From Ehrlichia sp028752135 (lineage in GTDB: Bacteria > Pseudomonadota > Alphaproteobacteria > Rickettsiales > Anaplasmataceae), in NCBI GenBank assembly GCA_028752135.1, contig CP082782.1, positions 62,001 through 126,000 of the forward strand: a stretch of 64,000 nucleotides of DNA, in the 5' to 3' direction. The notes beneath the pieces are model-generated. The model saw only the letters and a list, made by a program, of their open reading frames with translations. It was not told the origin of the DNA and did no database searches. Positions 1 through 11,335 of this stretch are shown here, piece after piece (position 1 is the stretch's first letter; each line of letters opens with the position of its first letter). The translations under genes were made by a program, and so were the position numbers.

Positions 1-1858
1 ATTGATCATAAAAAGACGTTGAACAATAACGCATCCTATCAAGCACATCTCTTCCACCACATAAAGTTGAAAGATTTACTATACAGAAAACTTTTAATAT
101 AAAAAACAATATTTCTGAATATTGAGTCAATCCTACAAACAACTTAACCACAGGCTCAGATATTATAAACTCCCCATTTTTCACTTTAAACATTTTATTC
201 ATTAACTTAACACAATAATTAAAGTGCAGTCTTCTAAAATCCCTTAACTTGCTACAGAATCTAATTGTAATTTCTCTATATAATTGAGATGGCGTATCAC
301 ACCTCATGGCTTCAAATTGTAATCCACTACTTATCAATACAGACTTATCATTTTTAGTATCACTAATATCCCGAAAAGCAGGATTAACAATTGTACTTTG
401 TCTAGAACATTTAACTTTTAATTCTCGTTTTTTGCCAACAACGCTACTTGATTTTACATTTACAGTAAAACCTTTTCCACCAAATACAACAGGAGGAAGA
501 CTTTGCAAATTTTGATTAACATTTTTAGAACAACTAATCCCCTTAGAAGAAGAAGTTATAATTGCATTTTTTCCTGAATGTCTAACTTTTAATCCTCCTC
601 CTTCTCCAAAAACGCTACTTGACTTTACATTTACAGTAAAACCTTCTCTACCAAATATAACAGGAGGAAGATTTTGCAAATTTTGATTAACATCCTTAGA
701 ACAACTAATTTCTTTAGAAAAAGAAGTCACAATTGCATTTTTTCCTGAATGTTTAACTTTTAATCCCCTTCCTTCTCCAACAACGCTACTTGATTTTACA
801 CTTACAGTAAAACCTTCTCCACCAAATACAACAGGAGGAAGACTTTGCAAATTTTGATTAACATTTTTAGAACAACTAATTCCCTTAGAAGAAGAAGTTA
901 TAACTGTATTTTCTCCCGAATGTTTGACTTCTAATCTCAATCCTTTTCCAATGACTCCACTTGATTTTACATTTACAGTAAAACCTTCTCCACCAAATAT
1001 AATAGGAGGAAGACTTTGCAAATTTTGATTAACATTTTTAGAACAACTAATTCCCTTAGAAGAAGAAGCTATAACTGTACTTTCCCCTGAATGTTTGACT
1101 TTTAATCTCAATCCTTTTCCAATGACTCCACTTGATTTTACATTTACAGTAAAACCTTCTCCACCAAATACAATAAGAGGCAAATTCTGACTAACATTAG
1201 AAGACACAGGGAAGTCCTTTCTAGCATCAATACCATTAGAAGAAGCAATTATTGCATCTTTTCTTAAATATGTAACTTTCACTGGTTCTTTTTCTTCAAC
1301 AACACCCTTCGACATCATATTCGTAGTAGAACTTTGTTTACTTCCTACAGAAAAGACATTATCCTTTTCTGAATTACGTAGCGCAAAAACAGTACTAGCT
1401 TTTGGTTTTGCACCCTGTCTTAAATACTGATTTTCTAAATTATCTGTTTTTTCAAGAATATTCCTTAATGTTATGTTTGTAGTATTTTCCCTATCGTACG
1501 CAGGAAGAACATTTCCATTTGCTGGATTCGTTCTTATATTAGGTAAGCTTACTGATATTTCTTTAATATCATTAACATCTTGAGCAGAAGCATCTATAGT
1601 AGAACTTTCTTTGTCATGTTTACATCCAGAATTTTGTTTTTTATCACTCTGTGTTTTCCGGATATTATTTTCACCACATGATTTAACAGACAACTCAATT
1701 ACTTCTAATCTTTCCTGTTTTTCAGTAACAGGCCGTTTTTTCCTACTTCCTGATTCTTTTTCATTATTTAGTTCAGACAATGACTTAGATTTTTCTTGTT
1801 CAGAGTCGTCCATTAAATTAGCTAAAGCAACACTACTCACAATAATTAATGTTAACAT
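1..1858 (-). CDS. Array paralog 1 with five 57-residue tandem repeats (3' part beyond window)
   Basis: The frame is open from ATG at 1858 to the window edge, so the N-terminus is complete and the last roughly 210 residues are missing. It starts MLTLIIVSSVALANLMDDSE, giving one short hydrophobic segment; the second segment seen in most paralogs is absent. A YLRQGAKPK module lies near codon 140. Then come five copies of a 57-residue unit with core GGEGFTVNVKSS. The start of the C-terminal domain follows (LHFNYCVKLMNKMF, then MRYCSTSFYDQ) and is cut by the edge. The start is supported by a promoter-like element upstream. Function is unknown. Long perfect-period repeats resemble in form, not in sequence, the secreted tandem-repeat proteins known from Ehrlichia; that link is inference. 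Confidence 0.85.
   Translation of the reverse strand, partial: MLTLIIVSSVALANLMDDSEQEKSKSLSELNNEKESGSRKKRPVTEKQERLEVIELSVKSCGENNIRKTQSDKKQNSGCKHDKESSTIDASAQDVNDIKEISVSLPNIRTNPANGNVLPAYDRENTTNITLRNILEKTDNLENQYLRQGAKPKASTVFALRNSEKDNVFSVGSKQSSTTNMMSKGVVEEKEPVKVTYLRKDAIIASSNGIDARKDFPVSSNVSQNLPLIVFGGEGFTVNVKSSGVIGKGLRLKVKHSGESTVIASSSKGISCSKNVNQNLQSLPPIIFGGEGFTVNVKSSGVIGKGLRLEVKHSGENTVITSSSKGISCSKNVNQNLQSLPPVVFGGEGFTVSVKSSSVVGEGRGLKVKHSGKNAIVTSFSKEISCSKDVNQNLQNLPPVIFGREGFTVNVKSSSVFGEGGGLKVRHSGKNAIITSSSKGISCSKNVNQNLQSLPPVVFGGKGFTVNVKSSSVVGKKRELKVKCSRQSTIVNPAFRDISDTKNDKSVLISSGLQFEAMRCDTPSQLYREITIRFCSKLRDFRRLHFNYCVKLMNKMFKVKNGEFIISEPVVKLFVGLTQYSEILFFILKVFCIVNLSTLCGGRDVLDRMRYCSTSFYDQ
400..1195 (-). repeat. 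Five tandem 171-bp coding repeats
   Basis: The same landmark (codons for VKSS followed by GVIGKG or SVVGEG) recurs at about 441, 612, 783, 954 and 1125, an exact spacing of 171 bp or 57 codons. The copies differ by scattered substitutions that mostly keep the reading frame. The unit count could change by recombination without breaking the protein. Confidence 0.9.
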
Positions 1859-1911
1859 AAACACACACTTACTATATATCTATAAAGAATATATTAAATC
1901 CCTTACTATGC

Positions 1912-1940
1912 ATAATACTACTATACTGAAATTTTCACAA
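1912..1940 (-). promoter_or_regulatory. Family promoter-like element for paralog 1
   Basis: On the minus strand TTGTGA is followed after 17 bp by TATTAT, about 55 bp upstream of the ATG. The same arrangement, TTG(C/T)AA then 16-17 bp then a TATNNT box, precedes most paralogs of the array. It is inferred from conservation and spacing only. Confidence 0.5.
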
Positions 1941-2100
1941 TATATATTAATAATAAAACATTACATACGCAAATAATCATCTGATCATCATTATTTAGAT
2001 GACTAATTAAATTTAAAATTCATAGCTTTCCTTAATTTATAAAGAAGTTTCCATTATCACAAACTTATGTCCTCTGTACGATTTTTATGACATAACATAA

Positions 2101-4668
2101 TTACAAAAATCTAGATGTTTCTTCAGATTTTCCTTTAGGATTAATAGTCTCTTCTAATGACAACATAGAAAGTTCTCCTGCCTTTAGTGCAGAGTCATAC
2201 ATTTTTATATTTTCCATATAGTGAATTCTTGTCTTAGGGTTTAATATTACTCTTTTAATAGGAAGTATCATATGATTAACAAAAACTCCAAAATTTACAT
2301 CTCCTTCCTCAATAACACAGTTTTTAACTATATCATGAATCCCTTCACCACAGCGTCTCCATATTAACAGTGGCACCGTAATTATACCAGCCACATCACG
2401 TGGAATATGTTCGCTAAATGAATGATACATATGTATTGTTGCCTTTCTTAAATTGTGGCATAACTGACAAAAAGCAGACGCTTTCAATTTTTCCCTAACT
2501 AAGTTCCTTCCTATTCTTTCTTCAGCTTCAATACTACATAGGAACATCTTACATAATGCATTAACCATATGTCCACAATATATCATGCAAGACCACTCAA
2601 TAAAATCTACTAATTGCTCATATTCTTCACATTCCTTTACTAATGCAAAATCATAACAGATATCAAATACTTTTTGGAAAAATTCACCAGAATGGGGTTC
2701 ATATGCTGATATATTGTCTAAACCTTCACAATAAAAATCAAACATTTCTGTATACTTTCTTCTCTTATATCCATATTTTATAATATCCATTATTATACAA
2801 TCCAATAATGACTGATCATAAAAATATGTCGCACAATAACGCATATGATTGGTAAATTTTTTTCCACCATATATAGTTGTAAGATTTACAAGCAAAGAAA
2901 TCTTCAATACAAAAACTAATATTTCTATATTTTTAGTATATTTTAACAAAAACCCCATAACTTTATTACGCACTACAAGCTCATCATTTTTTATTTCAAA
3001 TACTAGACAGGTAAGCTCAATACAGTAATTAGAGTGTATTCTCCTAAATTTTCCTAAATTACCAGAGCGGTTAGTTCTTATTGCTTTATATAGTTCATCA
3101 TCTATTCCATATCCACAATATAAATCTTGAACACATAGTCCACTATTCACATACTTAGACTGGACTGGTGTATTAGCATTATATGGTTCCTGATTGCTAG
3201 AAGTCATATCAAAAGCATTATCAGTAACTTGCAGCTCTATTGGTTTTAAGCTTTCATTCTTTACTTCTCCTTTTCCAACAACATTTTTTAATGTTACATC
3301 TGCTGTAGTATTTTCTTCATCTCCCGTAAAAGAAACATTTCTCTTTTCTGAAACTGGTGACGCACTACCTGAAATTTTTTCAGCATAACTCATACACCTA
3401 ACAGAACTAGCTTTCGGTTTTGCACCTTGTATTAAATACTTGTCTTCTACCTTATTTGTCGTTTCAATAACATCCCTTGATAATATATTTCTAACAGAAC
3501 TGTCTTCACTTCCAACAAAACAGATATTATTCCTTTTTGAACTTTGTTCTATACTATTTGAAACTTTCTGAGCATAGCTCATATGTGGAGTAAAAGTAGC
3601 TTCTGATTTTACACTTTGTTTTAAACACTTGTCTTCTACCTTATTTGTCGTTTCAATAACATCTCTTGATAATATATTTTTAATAGAACTGTCTTCACTT
3701 CCCACAAAACAGATATTATTCTTTTTTAAACTTTGTTCTATACTATTTGAAACTTTCTGAGCATAGCTCATATGTGGAGTAAAAGTAGTTTCTGGTTTTA
3801 TACTTTGTCTTAAATACTTGCCTTCCAACTCATTTATTTTTTCAAAAGCATCTCTTGATATTATACTGACAGAACTTCCTTTACTTGTTATAAAAAAGGT
3901 ATTAGTCTCTTCTGAACTTGGTTCTATAATACTACTTGCTGAAATTTTTTCAACATTACTAACATTTGAAAAAGTATCATCGACTTTCAACTTTTCCCCT
4001 GCTTTGAACATTGACCTTTTTAAATCTTTCCCATTTTTACTTTCTTTACACTGCTCTACAACATTCTCTTTTATACCTATAACAGAATGTATACTTTCCT
4101 CAAAATCTTGACTAAAAGGCTCAGTCGGAATACTTTGAAACACAATATTATCTGTAGAACTATTAACCTTATTTTGTCTTAAATGTTGATTTTTCTTTTT
4201 TCTTTTCTTTTTAACATCCATCCATCTTTCACTTACAACAGATAGATCATCACTGACAACTTCCTGATTCTCTTTAATACTATCTTTACCTGTTCTCAAC
4301 TCCTCTTGTTTCTGAGCAATAGAATAAATTTCCGGCTCAATACGTCTTATTTCCCTAACTATATAAGATGCTCTTTCCTTTTTTAAATCTGATACTTGCT
4401 TATGCTTTAACTTATTTTTTTGTTTCCTTTTTTTATCTTGTTTAGCTGAAGATAATTTTTCTTTAACTACTCGATTATCACATATTAACTTGCCTACAAT
4501 GCTAACTATTACAACAATAACAGTAGCAAATGCTACTGTTATTAACATACTCCCATCACTAAAAGACCCAGGTGTTTCTTCCTTTTCATTAGAATTATTA
4601 GAAACACTGATTAAACTTATACCACCTATAATAACTGCAGCTATACCAATAACTAACTGTATTAACAT
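2101..4668 (-). CDS. Array paralog 2, intact, 855 residues
   Basis: One of the longest intact members. The start MLIQLVIGIAAVIIGGIS is chosen because every paralog begins at this point; an in-frame ATG five codons upstream (4683) only reads the conserved leader. Hydrophobic segments lie at about residues 3-24 and 40-62, followed by a Lys-rich linker, WMDVKKKRKKKNQH, then three near-identical 63-residue units with MSYAQKVS. The C-terminal domain (from about residue 530) carries MRYCATYFYDQSLLD, YEPHSGEFFQ, IYCGHM, FCQLC and HMYHS where most members have HMYHP. The tail ends ETSRFL. Role unknown; the twin hydrophobic segments and basic flank suggest a membrane-anchored or exported protein. Confidence 0.85.
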   Translation of the reverse strand: MLIQLVIGIAAVIIGGISLISVSNNSNEKEETPGSFSDGSMLITVAFATVIVVIVSIVGKLICDNRVVKEKLSSAKQDKKRKQKNKLKHKQVSDLKKERASYIVREIRRIEPEIYSIAQKQEELRTGKDSIKENQEVVSDDLSVVSERWMDVKKKRKKKNQHLRQNKVNSSTDNIVFQSIPTEPFSQDFEESIHSVIGIKENVVEQCKESKNGKDLKRSMFKAGEKLKVDDTFSNVSNVEKISASSIIEPSSEETNTFFITSKGSSVSIISRDAFEKINELEGKYLRQSIKPETTFTPHMSYAQKVSNSIEQSLKKNNICFVGSEDSSIKNILSRDVIETTNKVEDKCLKQSVKSEATFTPHMSYAQKVSNSIEQSSKRNNICFVGSEDSSVRNILSRDVIETTNKVEDKYLIQGAKPKASSVRCMSYAEKISGSASPVSEKRNVSFTGDEENTTADVTLKNVVGKGEVKNESLKPIELQVTDNAFDMTSSNQEPYNANTPVQSKYVNSGLCVQDLYCGYGIDDELYKAIRTNRSGNLGKFRRIHSNYCIELTCLVFEIKNDELVVRNKVMGFLLKYTKNIEILVFVLKISLLVNLTTIYGGKKFTNHMRYCATYFYDQSLLDCIIMDIIKYGYKRRKYTEMFDFYCEGLDNISAYEPHSGEFFQKVFDICYDFALVKECEEYEQLVDFIEWSCMIYCGHMVNALCKMFLCSIEAEERIGRNLVREKLKASAFCQLCHNLRKATIHMYHSFSEHIPRDVAGIITVPLLIWRRCGEGIHDIVKNCVIEEGDVNFGVFVNHMILPIKRVILNPKTRIHYMENIKMYDSALKAGELSMLSLEETINPKGKSEETSRFL
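3441..4007 (-). repeat. Three 189-bp in-frame repeats in paralog 2
   Basis: The motif encoding VEDK(Y/C)L or LEGKYL recurs at 3441, 3630 and 3819, a spacing of exactly 189 bp (63 codons). The first two units are almost identical, so the duplication is recent. Each unit holds one MSYAQKVS box. Confidence 0.85.
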
Positions 4669-4693
4669 AAACACACACTTCATTAATTAATTT

Positions 4694-4722
4694 ATGATAC
4701 TACATACTAGGTGTTTTTACAA
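4694..4722 (-). promoter_or_regulatory. Family promoter-like element for paralog 2
   Basis: Minus strand: TTGTAA, 17-bp spacer, TATCAT, about 25 bp upstream of the MLIQ start. The leader is shorter here than in the other genes. Confidence 0.5.
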
Positions 4723-5215
4723 CATACACTACACATTAACAATCAGATTCGTATCAATTAAAGATCATTAACAATACGTTGACATAGTTAACTATATATT
4801 TCTCCTATTTACCTTTATCTTTGAAATACACTGATTATACATATACAATATACTACCCACCACGTAAAAACGTACTACATTATACATATTCAATGTTTTT
4901 ATCTATTGCATGAAGAATTTTATAAAGCATAAAAAGGTTCTGAATTATCAGTTTTTTTGGATACATAATTTTTATCTGTAGTAATGGTACCAGAGTTGTT
5001 ATTGCTTTTATTTTAGGAGTACATATTAGTCTTAAAATGAATGGTTGAAATGCATTGTAGACATTTACATTACGTATTTACACAAACTTTATTCAGGTGA
5101 ATTTGTTAAAAGCATTCAGCATAAATATAGTATATAACTTACATTACTTATATAGAAACACATTGAAGACATATATAATACTTCCACCTACACTAATATA
5201 AAAATCATTGACCAG
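4723..5215. other. Spacer with a fossil paralog tail
   Basis: No open gene. About 4955-5065 resembles, on the minus strand, the last 100 bp of the array genes (the stretch encoding the LLPLPxxR segment and the residues before it), with stops and gaps. It is read as the remnant of a lost copy. Similar remnants lie near 12450 and 17200. Confidence 0.45.
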
Positions 5216-7299
5216 TCATAAATTACAAAGCTTTGAACTTTTTATTTCCTTTGAAGGATATAAAATTCTTTTACTTGGTAATGGTAATAGAGTCTTCACT
5301 GTTTTGAGGTTAGTATTATACATTTTTATATTATCTTCATAACAACGCGTCATATCAGACAACAATATCAACTCCTTAGTACGAGATATCATACTCTTAA
5401 CAAAAGGTACAAAACTTAGGTTATCTTGATTAATAGATTCCACAACAAGATCATCAACTTCTTTAGAACAATTTCTCCATACTGTTAGGGGAACATTAAT
5501 ACCACCTACATTTTTTATACATCCTTGTTCATTGGCTGGATGATACATATGAATAATTGCACCTCTTATATTACGACATCTCCTACAAAAAGATCTCCCT
5601 TTTAAATACGTTATTAACTCATTTTCTATACATTTTATATTATAATTATTAATTAACATTCTACATAACACAGAAACCATATGCCCACAATATACCACAC
5701 AAGCCAACGTAGCAAAATCTACTAATTCTTGAGCTTCTTCAGGTAGGGTTACTGATGCTAAACTATGAAATATGCTAAATACCTTCTGAAAAAATTCACC
5801 TGAATAGGGTTCATAGCTATCTGTACCACATATATGCTTACAATGAACTTTAAATATGTCCCTTAGTCCATTTCTTTCTTTTTTGGCACTAATAATAACT
5901 TTTGGAGCATTGGTGATTACTTCTGATATTAGTAAATCTAATAACGATTGATCATAAAAATATGTTGCACAATAACGTATACTAGTAATCATGCTTCCCC
6001 CTCCAAATAGGGCTGAAAAATTTACAAGAAAAAAACTTTCAATATGAAAAACAATACTTCTACATGTGAAGTCAGTGTTCCAAATAAATAACTCGCTTCT
6101 TCAGATACTACAAGCCTACTGTCCTTTATTTGAAATATTCTGTTTACTAGTTTAACACAATAAGTAAAGTGTAATTTTCTAAATTCCCTTAATTGATTAC
6201 AATACTTAATCGCAGTTTTCTTATATAAGGAAGATTTACTAGATTTTACACCTTCTTTAAAGCACAATCCACTACTCATAGATGCAGATTGAACTAATGC
6301 ACTAAATTCATCATTCGAAATATTAACAACATCAGATTTTTGACAAAAATCTACGCAAGAAGAAGGAACTATATCTTGTGACATTACATAAACAGAAGCT
6401 TCTTCATTTTCTACATAAGAACTATTTCTCTTCCTTGAAGCGGATTTTATATTAGGCAATCTCGCCGAAACTTTTTTAGCATAAATAATACGTGATGTAG
6501 AAGCAGAATTAGTTTTTGGCTTTGCACCTTGTTTTAAATACCGATCTTCTATATCACTTCTTACTTTAAAAGCATTATCTGATACTATAGTAACATCCTT
6601 ATCCTTTGCTGATTCTATATCGGGTAACTCTGTAAGAAATTTCTGAGCATAATTAGTTTCTGATTTTTCACTTGTCTTTAATAATGACTTTTTTGGTTTT
6701 ACACTTCTCTTTTTTTCTTTATCGTTTCTCACAATACCTTCTTTCATACTTTTAATAGAAGAAGTGCTTCCTAAATTGTAATCAATTTTATTTTCCCTTG
6801 AATGCTTATTTTTCTTCTTTCTTTCTTTCTTTTTAACACATATCCACTCTTCATCCTCAACACATATGTCCTGATCTACCATTTCCTGTACATTTTCGTC
6901 AGTACCATTTGTAACATCTAATTCTTCCTTCTCTCTTCTCAACTCTTCTTCTTTCTCATCAACAAGATGAACTTCTAATTTTGAAGGATATTTTTCTTTT
7001 ACTATTCCAGAAATCTTTTTCTCTTCTAATTTTAATACCCTCTTTTTTAACTTACATCTTGATTTATTCTCTTTAGACTGCTTAACTGTAGATGATATCT
7101 CTTTAACTCCCTCATTATTATACATTAACTTAGCTATAAGCTTAAATACTATAATAATAAGACTAGCAAAAGCTATTCCCATTATTACATTCTTAACAGA
7201 TAAATCAGACTCCTCTTCTTCCCTAGTACTATTTAAAAAATTAGCTAAACCTACACCATTTGCAACAGCTATAGCGACAACAATTAATTGTATTAACAT
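5216..7299 (-). pseudogene. Array paralog 3, frameshifted at a T7 run inside the C-terminal domain
   Basis: Two open frames join into one family gene. The first, from MLIQLIVVAIAVANGVGLAN at 7299, stops at 6022. The second covers 5992-5216 from SMITSIRYCATYFYDQ to the tail SSKLCNL. The break is the run at 6029-6035 (seven T on the coding strand), where eight would continue as KVFFLVNFS, the family consensus. Codons GTT TTT TTC at the break form a T TTT TTC heptamer in frame, so a -1 shift would restore the protein. Motifs YEPYSGEFFQ, VYCGHM, FCRRC and HMYHP are intact. It could be a true pseudogene, a slippage-rescued gene, or an under-called base. Confidence 0.75.
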
Positions 7300-7352
7300 A
7301 AACACACACTTTATTATAATACATAAAGAGTACATTAAATCCTTTGTTAATT

Positions 7353-7381
7353 ACGATAACACATACTTGACATTTTTGCAA
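7353..7381 (-). promoter_or_regulatory. Family promoter-like element for paralog 3
   Basis: Minus strand: TTGCAA, 17-bp spacer, TATCGT, followed by the conserved leader word AAGGATTTAAT and then AAGTGTGTGTTT just before the ATG. Confidence 0.5.
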
Positions 7382-7631
7382 CATATACTAATAACTAGAT
7401 ATCATTGCAGTTCAGAATTATAGCCCTTTTAATAGTCAAGACTTCTATAAACCTATAGGAACACGCTGTATTACCGTATACAACACTTCCACTTACTAAT
7501 ATTAAAAACTATAACTGCTGTTTCTAACTGATTACTATAGTATACCTATTCCATATTTTGCTACTTTTTTACAAAAACACACTGCATTACAGGTATCAGA
7601 TCCTTCCATTTACTATATAAGGAACCATAAA

Positions 7632-9539
7632 TTACAAGGATTTTGAACCTTCAAGTTTCTCCTCCTTAATACATACAAGCCTTGTATACTGTAACGGTGC
7701 TAGAGTTGGCACTGTTTTTATTTTATTCTCATACGTTTTTATATCTTCTTTATAGAGACGTCCTGTACTAGGTACCAATATTAATGTTTTTATAGAAGAT
7801 ACCATATCCTTAACAAAAATTCCAAAGCTTATTTTATTTTGACTAACAGATTCCTTCACAACATCATGAATCCCTTTAGAACAGTTCTTCCATATAATTG
7901 ACGGAACATCAATTACATTACCCACATTCCTTGGACAATCCTCTTCATTAATTGGATGATACATATGTACCATTGCTGCTCTTAAATTAGTGCATTGCCT
8001 ACAAAAACGCTGTGCTTTCAGATACTTCACCAATGGATCTTCTGCTCCACCCTTCGCATTATTATTATAAATTAACATTCTAAATATCATATTAAACATA
8101 TGACCACAGTATACTACGCAAGCCAACTCAGCAAGATCTACTAACTCTTGCTTTTCCTCACAGTTTACCGAAGCTAAATCGTAACACATGTTAAATACTT
8201 GTTGAAAAAATTTACCTGAATAGGGCGTATAGCTAGACATACCTTGTAAATGTCTACAATGAAATTCAAATCTTTCTTTTATCTTGGTACCCTTTAAAAG
8301 ATTATCTGTCTCTGAAACATTCATAATTACTTCTGATATCAGTACATCTAATAATGATTGATCATAAAAATATGTTGAACAATAGCGTATATTATCAATG
8401 AGATCCTTAGCACCACATAAAATTGAAATATTTCCGAGAAAGAATATTTTGAATATGAAAAATAATACTTCTGTGTGTGAAGTCAATCCCGTAAAAAAAT
8501 CATTAATATCTTCAGATATCATAAGTTTATTGTTTTCTACTTTGAATATTTGTTTCATCAATCTAATGCAATAGATAAAATGCAGCTGTCTAAATGTTTT
8601 TAAGCTACTACAAAATTTAATTGCAAGTTTTTTATAAACATCACTTACACCACCACTTACAGACCTACTTTCAACCAACGCACTATAAGACCTATCACTG
8701 CAAACACTAATAAAATCAGATTTCTGATTAAAATCCACAGAAGAAAGTACAGTATTTTTCAGTTTTATATCTCCTTTATTCTGAATAAAAGAGACACTCG
8801 CCTTTTCTGAACTTGACTCTATAGTAGGTGATCTTGCTGAAACTCTCTTAGCATAACCAACATATTGAATAGATTTAGTATTAGTTTTTGATTTTGCACC
8901 TTGCTTTAAATATTGATTTTTTAAGTCTTTTTTTTCCTCAACAACATTACTACATGTTACATATTGAACAGAACCTCCTTGATCCACTATAGAAAAAATA
9001 TTTTTGTTATCCAGAGTATTACTAACTATATTTTGCATTAAACTGTGACTTTTCCTTTTCTTCTTTTTAACATCTATCCATTCTCCATCCGCAATATCTG
9101 CGCATTGATCTATAACTCCCTGAGTATCTTCATTAATACTTCCAACATTTAACTTATTTTCCTCTCCTTTTAACTCCTCTCCTCTTTCAGCAAAAGGATT
9201 AGTCTCTAATCCTACAGGATCTATCTCTTTGACTATATCAGAAGTTTCTTCTCTTTCCAATTTTAATACTCTTTTTTGTTTTGATTTACTTTTTGATTTC
9301 TTTTGTTTACATTGCTTTACCACAGATCGCTTCTCTTTAACTTCTTTATTACCATATACTAACTTACCGACAAATTTCATCACTATAACAGCAATAGTAG
9401 TAAATGCTACTACCTTTACTATATTATTAACATGGAAATCAGATATTTTTCCCTTTTCTCTAGTGCTATTTAAAAAACTAGTTAAACCTATATAACCTGC
9501 AATAGCTATAGCAATACCAACAAATGATTGTATTAACAT
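7632..9539 (-). CDS. Array paralog 4, intact, about 635 residues
   Basis: Open from MLIQSFVGIAIAIAGYIGL; a GTG two codons upstream is possible but unlike the family start. Two hydrophobic segments (about 3-21 and 40-62) are followed by a Lys-rich linker and WIDVKKKKRKSHS. There is only one YLKQGAKSK/YAKRVS module, so this is close to the minimal architecture. The C-terminal domain has IRYCSTYFYDQSLLD, YTPYSGKFFQ, VYCGHM, FCRQC and HMYHP; the tail ends EGSKSL. As an intact, compact copy it is a good reference for the domain order. Function unknown. Confidence 0.87.
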   Translation of the reverse strand: MLIQSFVGIAIAIAGYIGLTSFLNSTREKGKISDFHVNNIVKVVAFTTIAVIVMKFVGKLVYGNKEVKEKRSVVKQCKQKKSKSKSKQKRVLKLEREETSDIVKEIDPVGLETNPFAERGEELKGEENKLNVGSINEDTQGVIDQCADIADGEWIDVKKKKRKSHSLMQNIVSNTLDNKNIFSIVDQGGSVQYVTCSNVVEEKKDLKNQYLKQGAKSKTNTKSIQYVGYAKRVSARSPTIESSSEKASVSFIQNKGDIKLKNTVLSSVDFNQKSDFISVCSDRSYSALVESRSVSGGVSDVYKKLAIKFCSSLKTFRQLHFIYCIRLMKQIFKVENNKLMISEDINDFFTGLTSHTEVLFFIFKIFFLGNISILCGAKDLIDNIRYCSTYFYDQSLLDVLISEVIMNVSETDNLLKGTKIKERFEFHCRHLQGMSSYTPYSGKFFQQVFNMCYDLASVNCEEKQELVDLAELACVVYCGHMFNMIFRMLIYNNNAKGGAEDPLVKYLKAQRFCRQCTNLRAAMVHMYHPINEEDCPRNVGNVIDVPSIIWKNCSKGIHDVVKESVSQNKISFGIFVKDMVSSIKTLILVPSTGRLYKEDIKTYENKIKTVPTLAPLQYTRLVCIKEEKLEGSKSL

Positions 9540-9592
9540 ACACACACACTTGATTGTATATTATAAAAATTATATTAAATCTTTCATTAATT

Positions 9593-9621
9593 ACGATACT
9601 ACACATTTGATATTTTTACAA
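9593..9621 (-). promoter_or_regulatory. Family promoter-like element for paralog 4
   Basis: Minus strand: TTGTAA, 17-bp spacer, TATCGT, with an approximately 55-base conserved leader to the ATG. Confidence 0.5.
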
Positions 9622-10969
9622 CATGCACTAACAACCAAATATTATATCACTGTACACAAAGATGATTAATTAGATTCTTTCTTGAAATTCCAGCTTTATT
9701 TATTGTAGTAACTAGAGAAGTTTTTATTTCTTATAATAAATAGAAATAGATTGTACCAGAATATATACAATACTTTTACCTATTACATAAAGAATCATGA
9801 ACTACAGAAGAACTCATAACTCTTGTCTGTGGTAAAGGTAGTAGAGACGTTACCATTTTTATCTTTTCGTTATACATTTTTATATCACTTGCATAGAAAT
9901 GCCTTGTATTAGGCAGCAATATTAAATCTTTAGCAGGAGATATCATGTCATTAACAAAAATGCTGAAACTCATCTTATCTTGACTAACAGACTCTCTGAC
10001 AACATAATCAATTTCCTTAGAACATCTTCTCCATATATTTAGTGGAACGTCAATGACATTACCCACATTTTTTGGAAATTCCTTTTCATCAGCTGGATGA
10101 TACATATGAACTATTGCTGTCCTTAAATTATGACATTTTAGACAAAAACGTTGAGCGTTTAGACGGCACAATAACGGATTCTCTTTTCCACCACTTGCAC
10201 TAAGACTATATAACATTCTATACAACATAGAAACCATATGCCCGCAATATACCATACAAGCTAACATAGCAAAATCTATTAATTTTTGATCCTCTTTTCC
10301 AGATAATTTCACTGATGCTAAATCGCGACATATATCAAATACTTTTTGAAAAAATTCACCTGAGTAGGGTTCATGACTGGATATACTATTTAAATGTTCG
10401 TAATGAAGTTCAAACATTTCTTTTATGTGAAAAACAAAGCTATCTCCCTTCGAAATACCCATGATGACCTTCAGTATAAGTAAATCCAATAACGATTGAT
10501 TATAAAAATACGTTGAACAATAACGTATATTATTGATTACCTTCTTACCTCCAAATAAAGCTGAAATATTTATAAGAAAGAAAACTTTTAGAATAAAAAA
10601 CAATATTTCTGCGTGTGAAGTTAATTTTACAAACAAATTTTTAACAGTGTCAGATATTACAAGCTGATCGTTCTCTATTTTAAAAACTAGGTTAATTAAT
10701 TGAATACAATAAATCAAATGTAATTGCCGAAATTTTTCTAACTTATGACAGAAATTAACCGCCAACATCCTATATTTATCATTATCAGGCATTTCGTACT
10801 TACAATACGAATTTTGAAAATGTAACCCACTACTAACAGATTCATACTGAATTAATGGATCATAAATGGAAGCTTCATCACCTTCCACAAAAATACTATT
10901 TTCCTCTTTTGAAGAACCTAGTTCCATATTATGCAATCTTGCTGAAACTTTTCGAGCATAATTAGTACG

Positions 10970-11335
10970 TGGAATAGAGTTAGTATCAGTTTTTGGTTTC
11001 ACACTTTGTTTCAAATATTCACTTTTCAAAGTATTTGTTACTTTAATAGCATTACTCGACGTTATAGGCACAATATCAGAAGAGTGATTCTGTTTCGACT
11101 TTAGTTCTATATTACTTAATCCCTCTAAAACTTTTTGAGCATAAGTAGTACGTGGAACAGGGTTAGCATCAGTCTTTGGTTTTGTACTTTGTTTCAAATA
11201 TTCACTTTTCAAAGTATTTGTTACTTTAATAGCATTACTCGACGTTATAGGCACAATATCAGAAGGGTGATTCTGTTTCGACTTTAGTTCTATATTATGT
11301 AATCCCTCTAAAACTTTCTGAGCATAACTAGTACG
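10970..11335 (-). repeat. Two 183-bp near-identical coding repeats in paralog 5
   Basis: The segment encoding KVTNTLKSEYLKQS recurs with a 183-bp offset (landmarks at 11051 and 11234). The copies differ at only a few positions, so the duplication is recent and in frame. Confidence 0.85.

Noticed and set aside
400..1195. Possible CRISPR array
   Set aside because: Regular 171-bp spacing without unique spacers; whole units are repeated and in frame, so it is a coding repeat.
1611..1976. 121-codon plus-strand open frame
   Set aside because: It overlaps the 5' end of paralog 1 in the antisense direction, has no homology and no family support; a shadow of AT-rich coding sequence.
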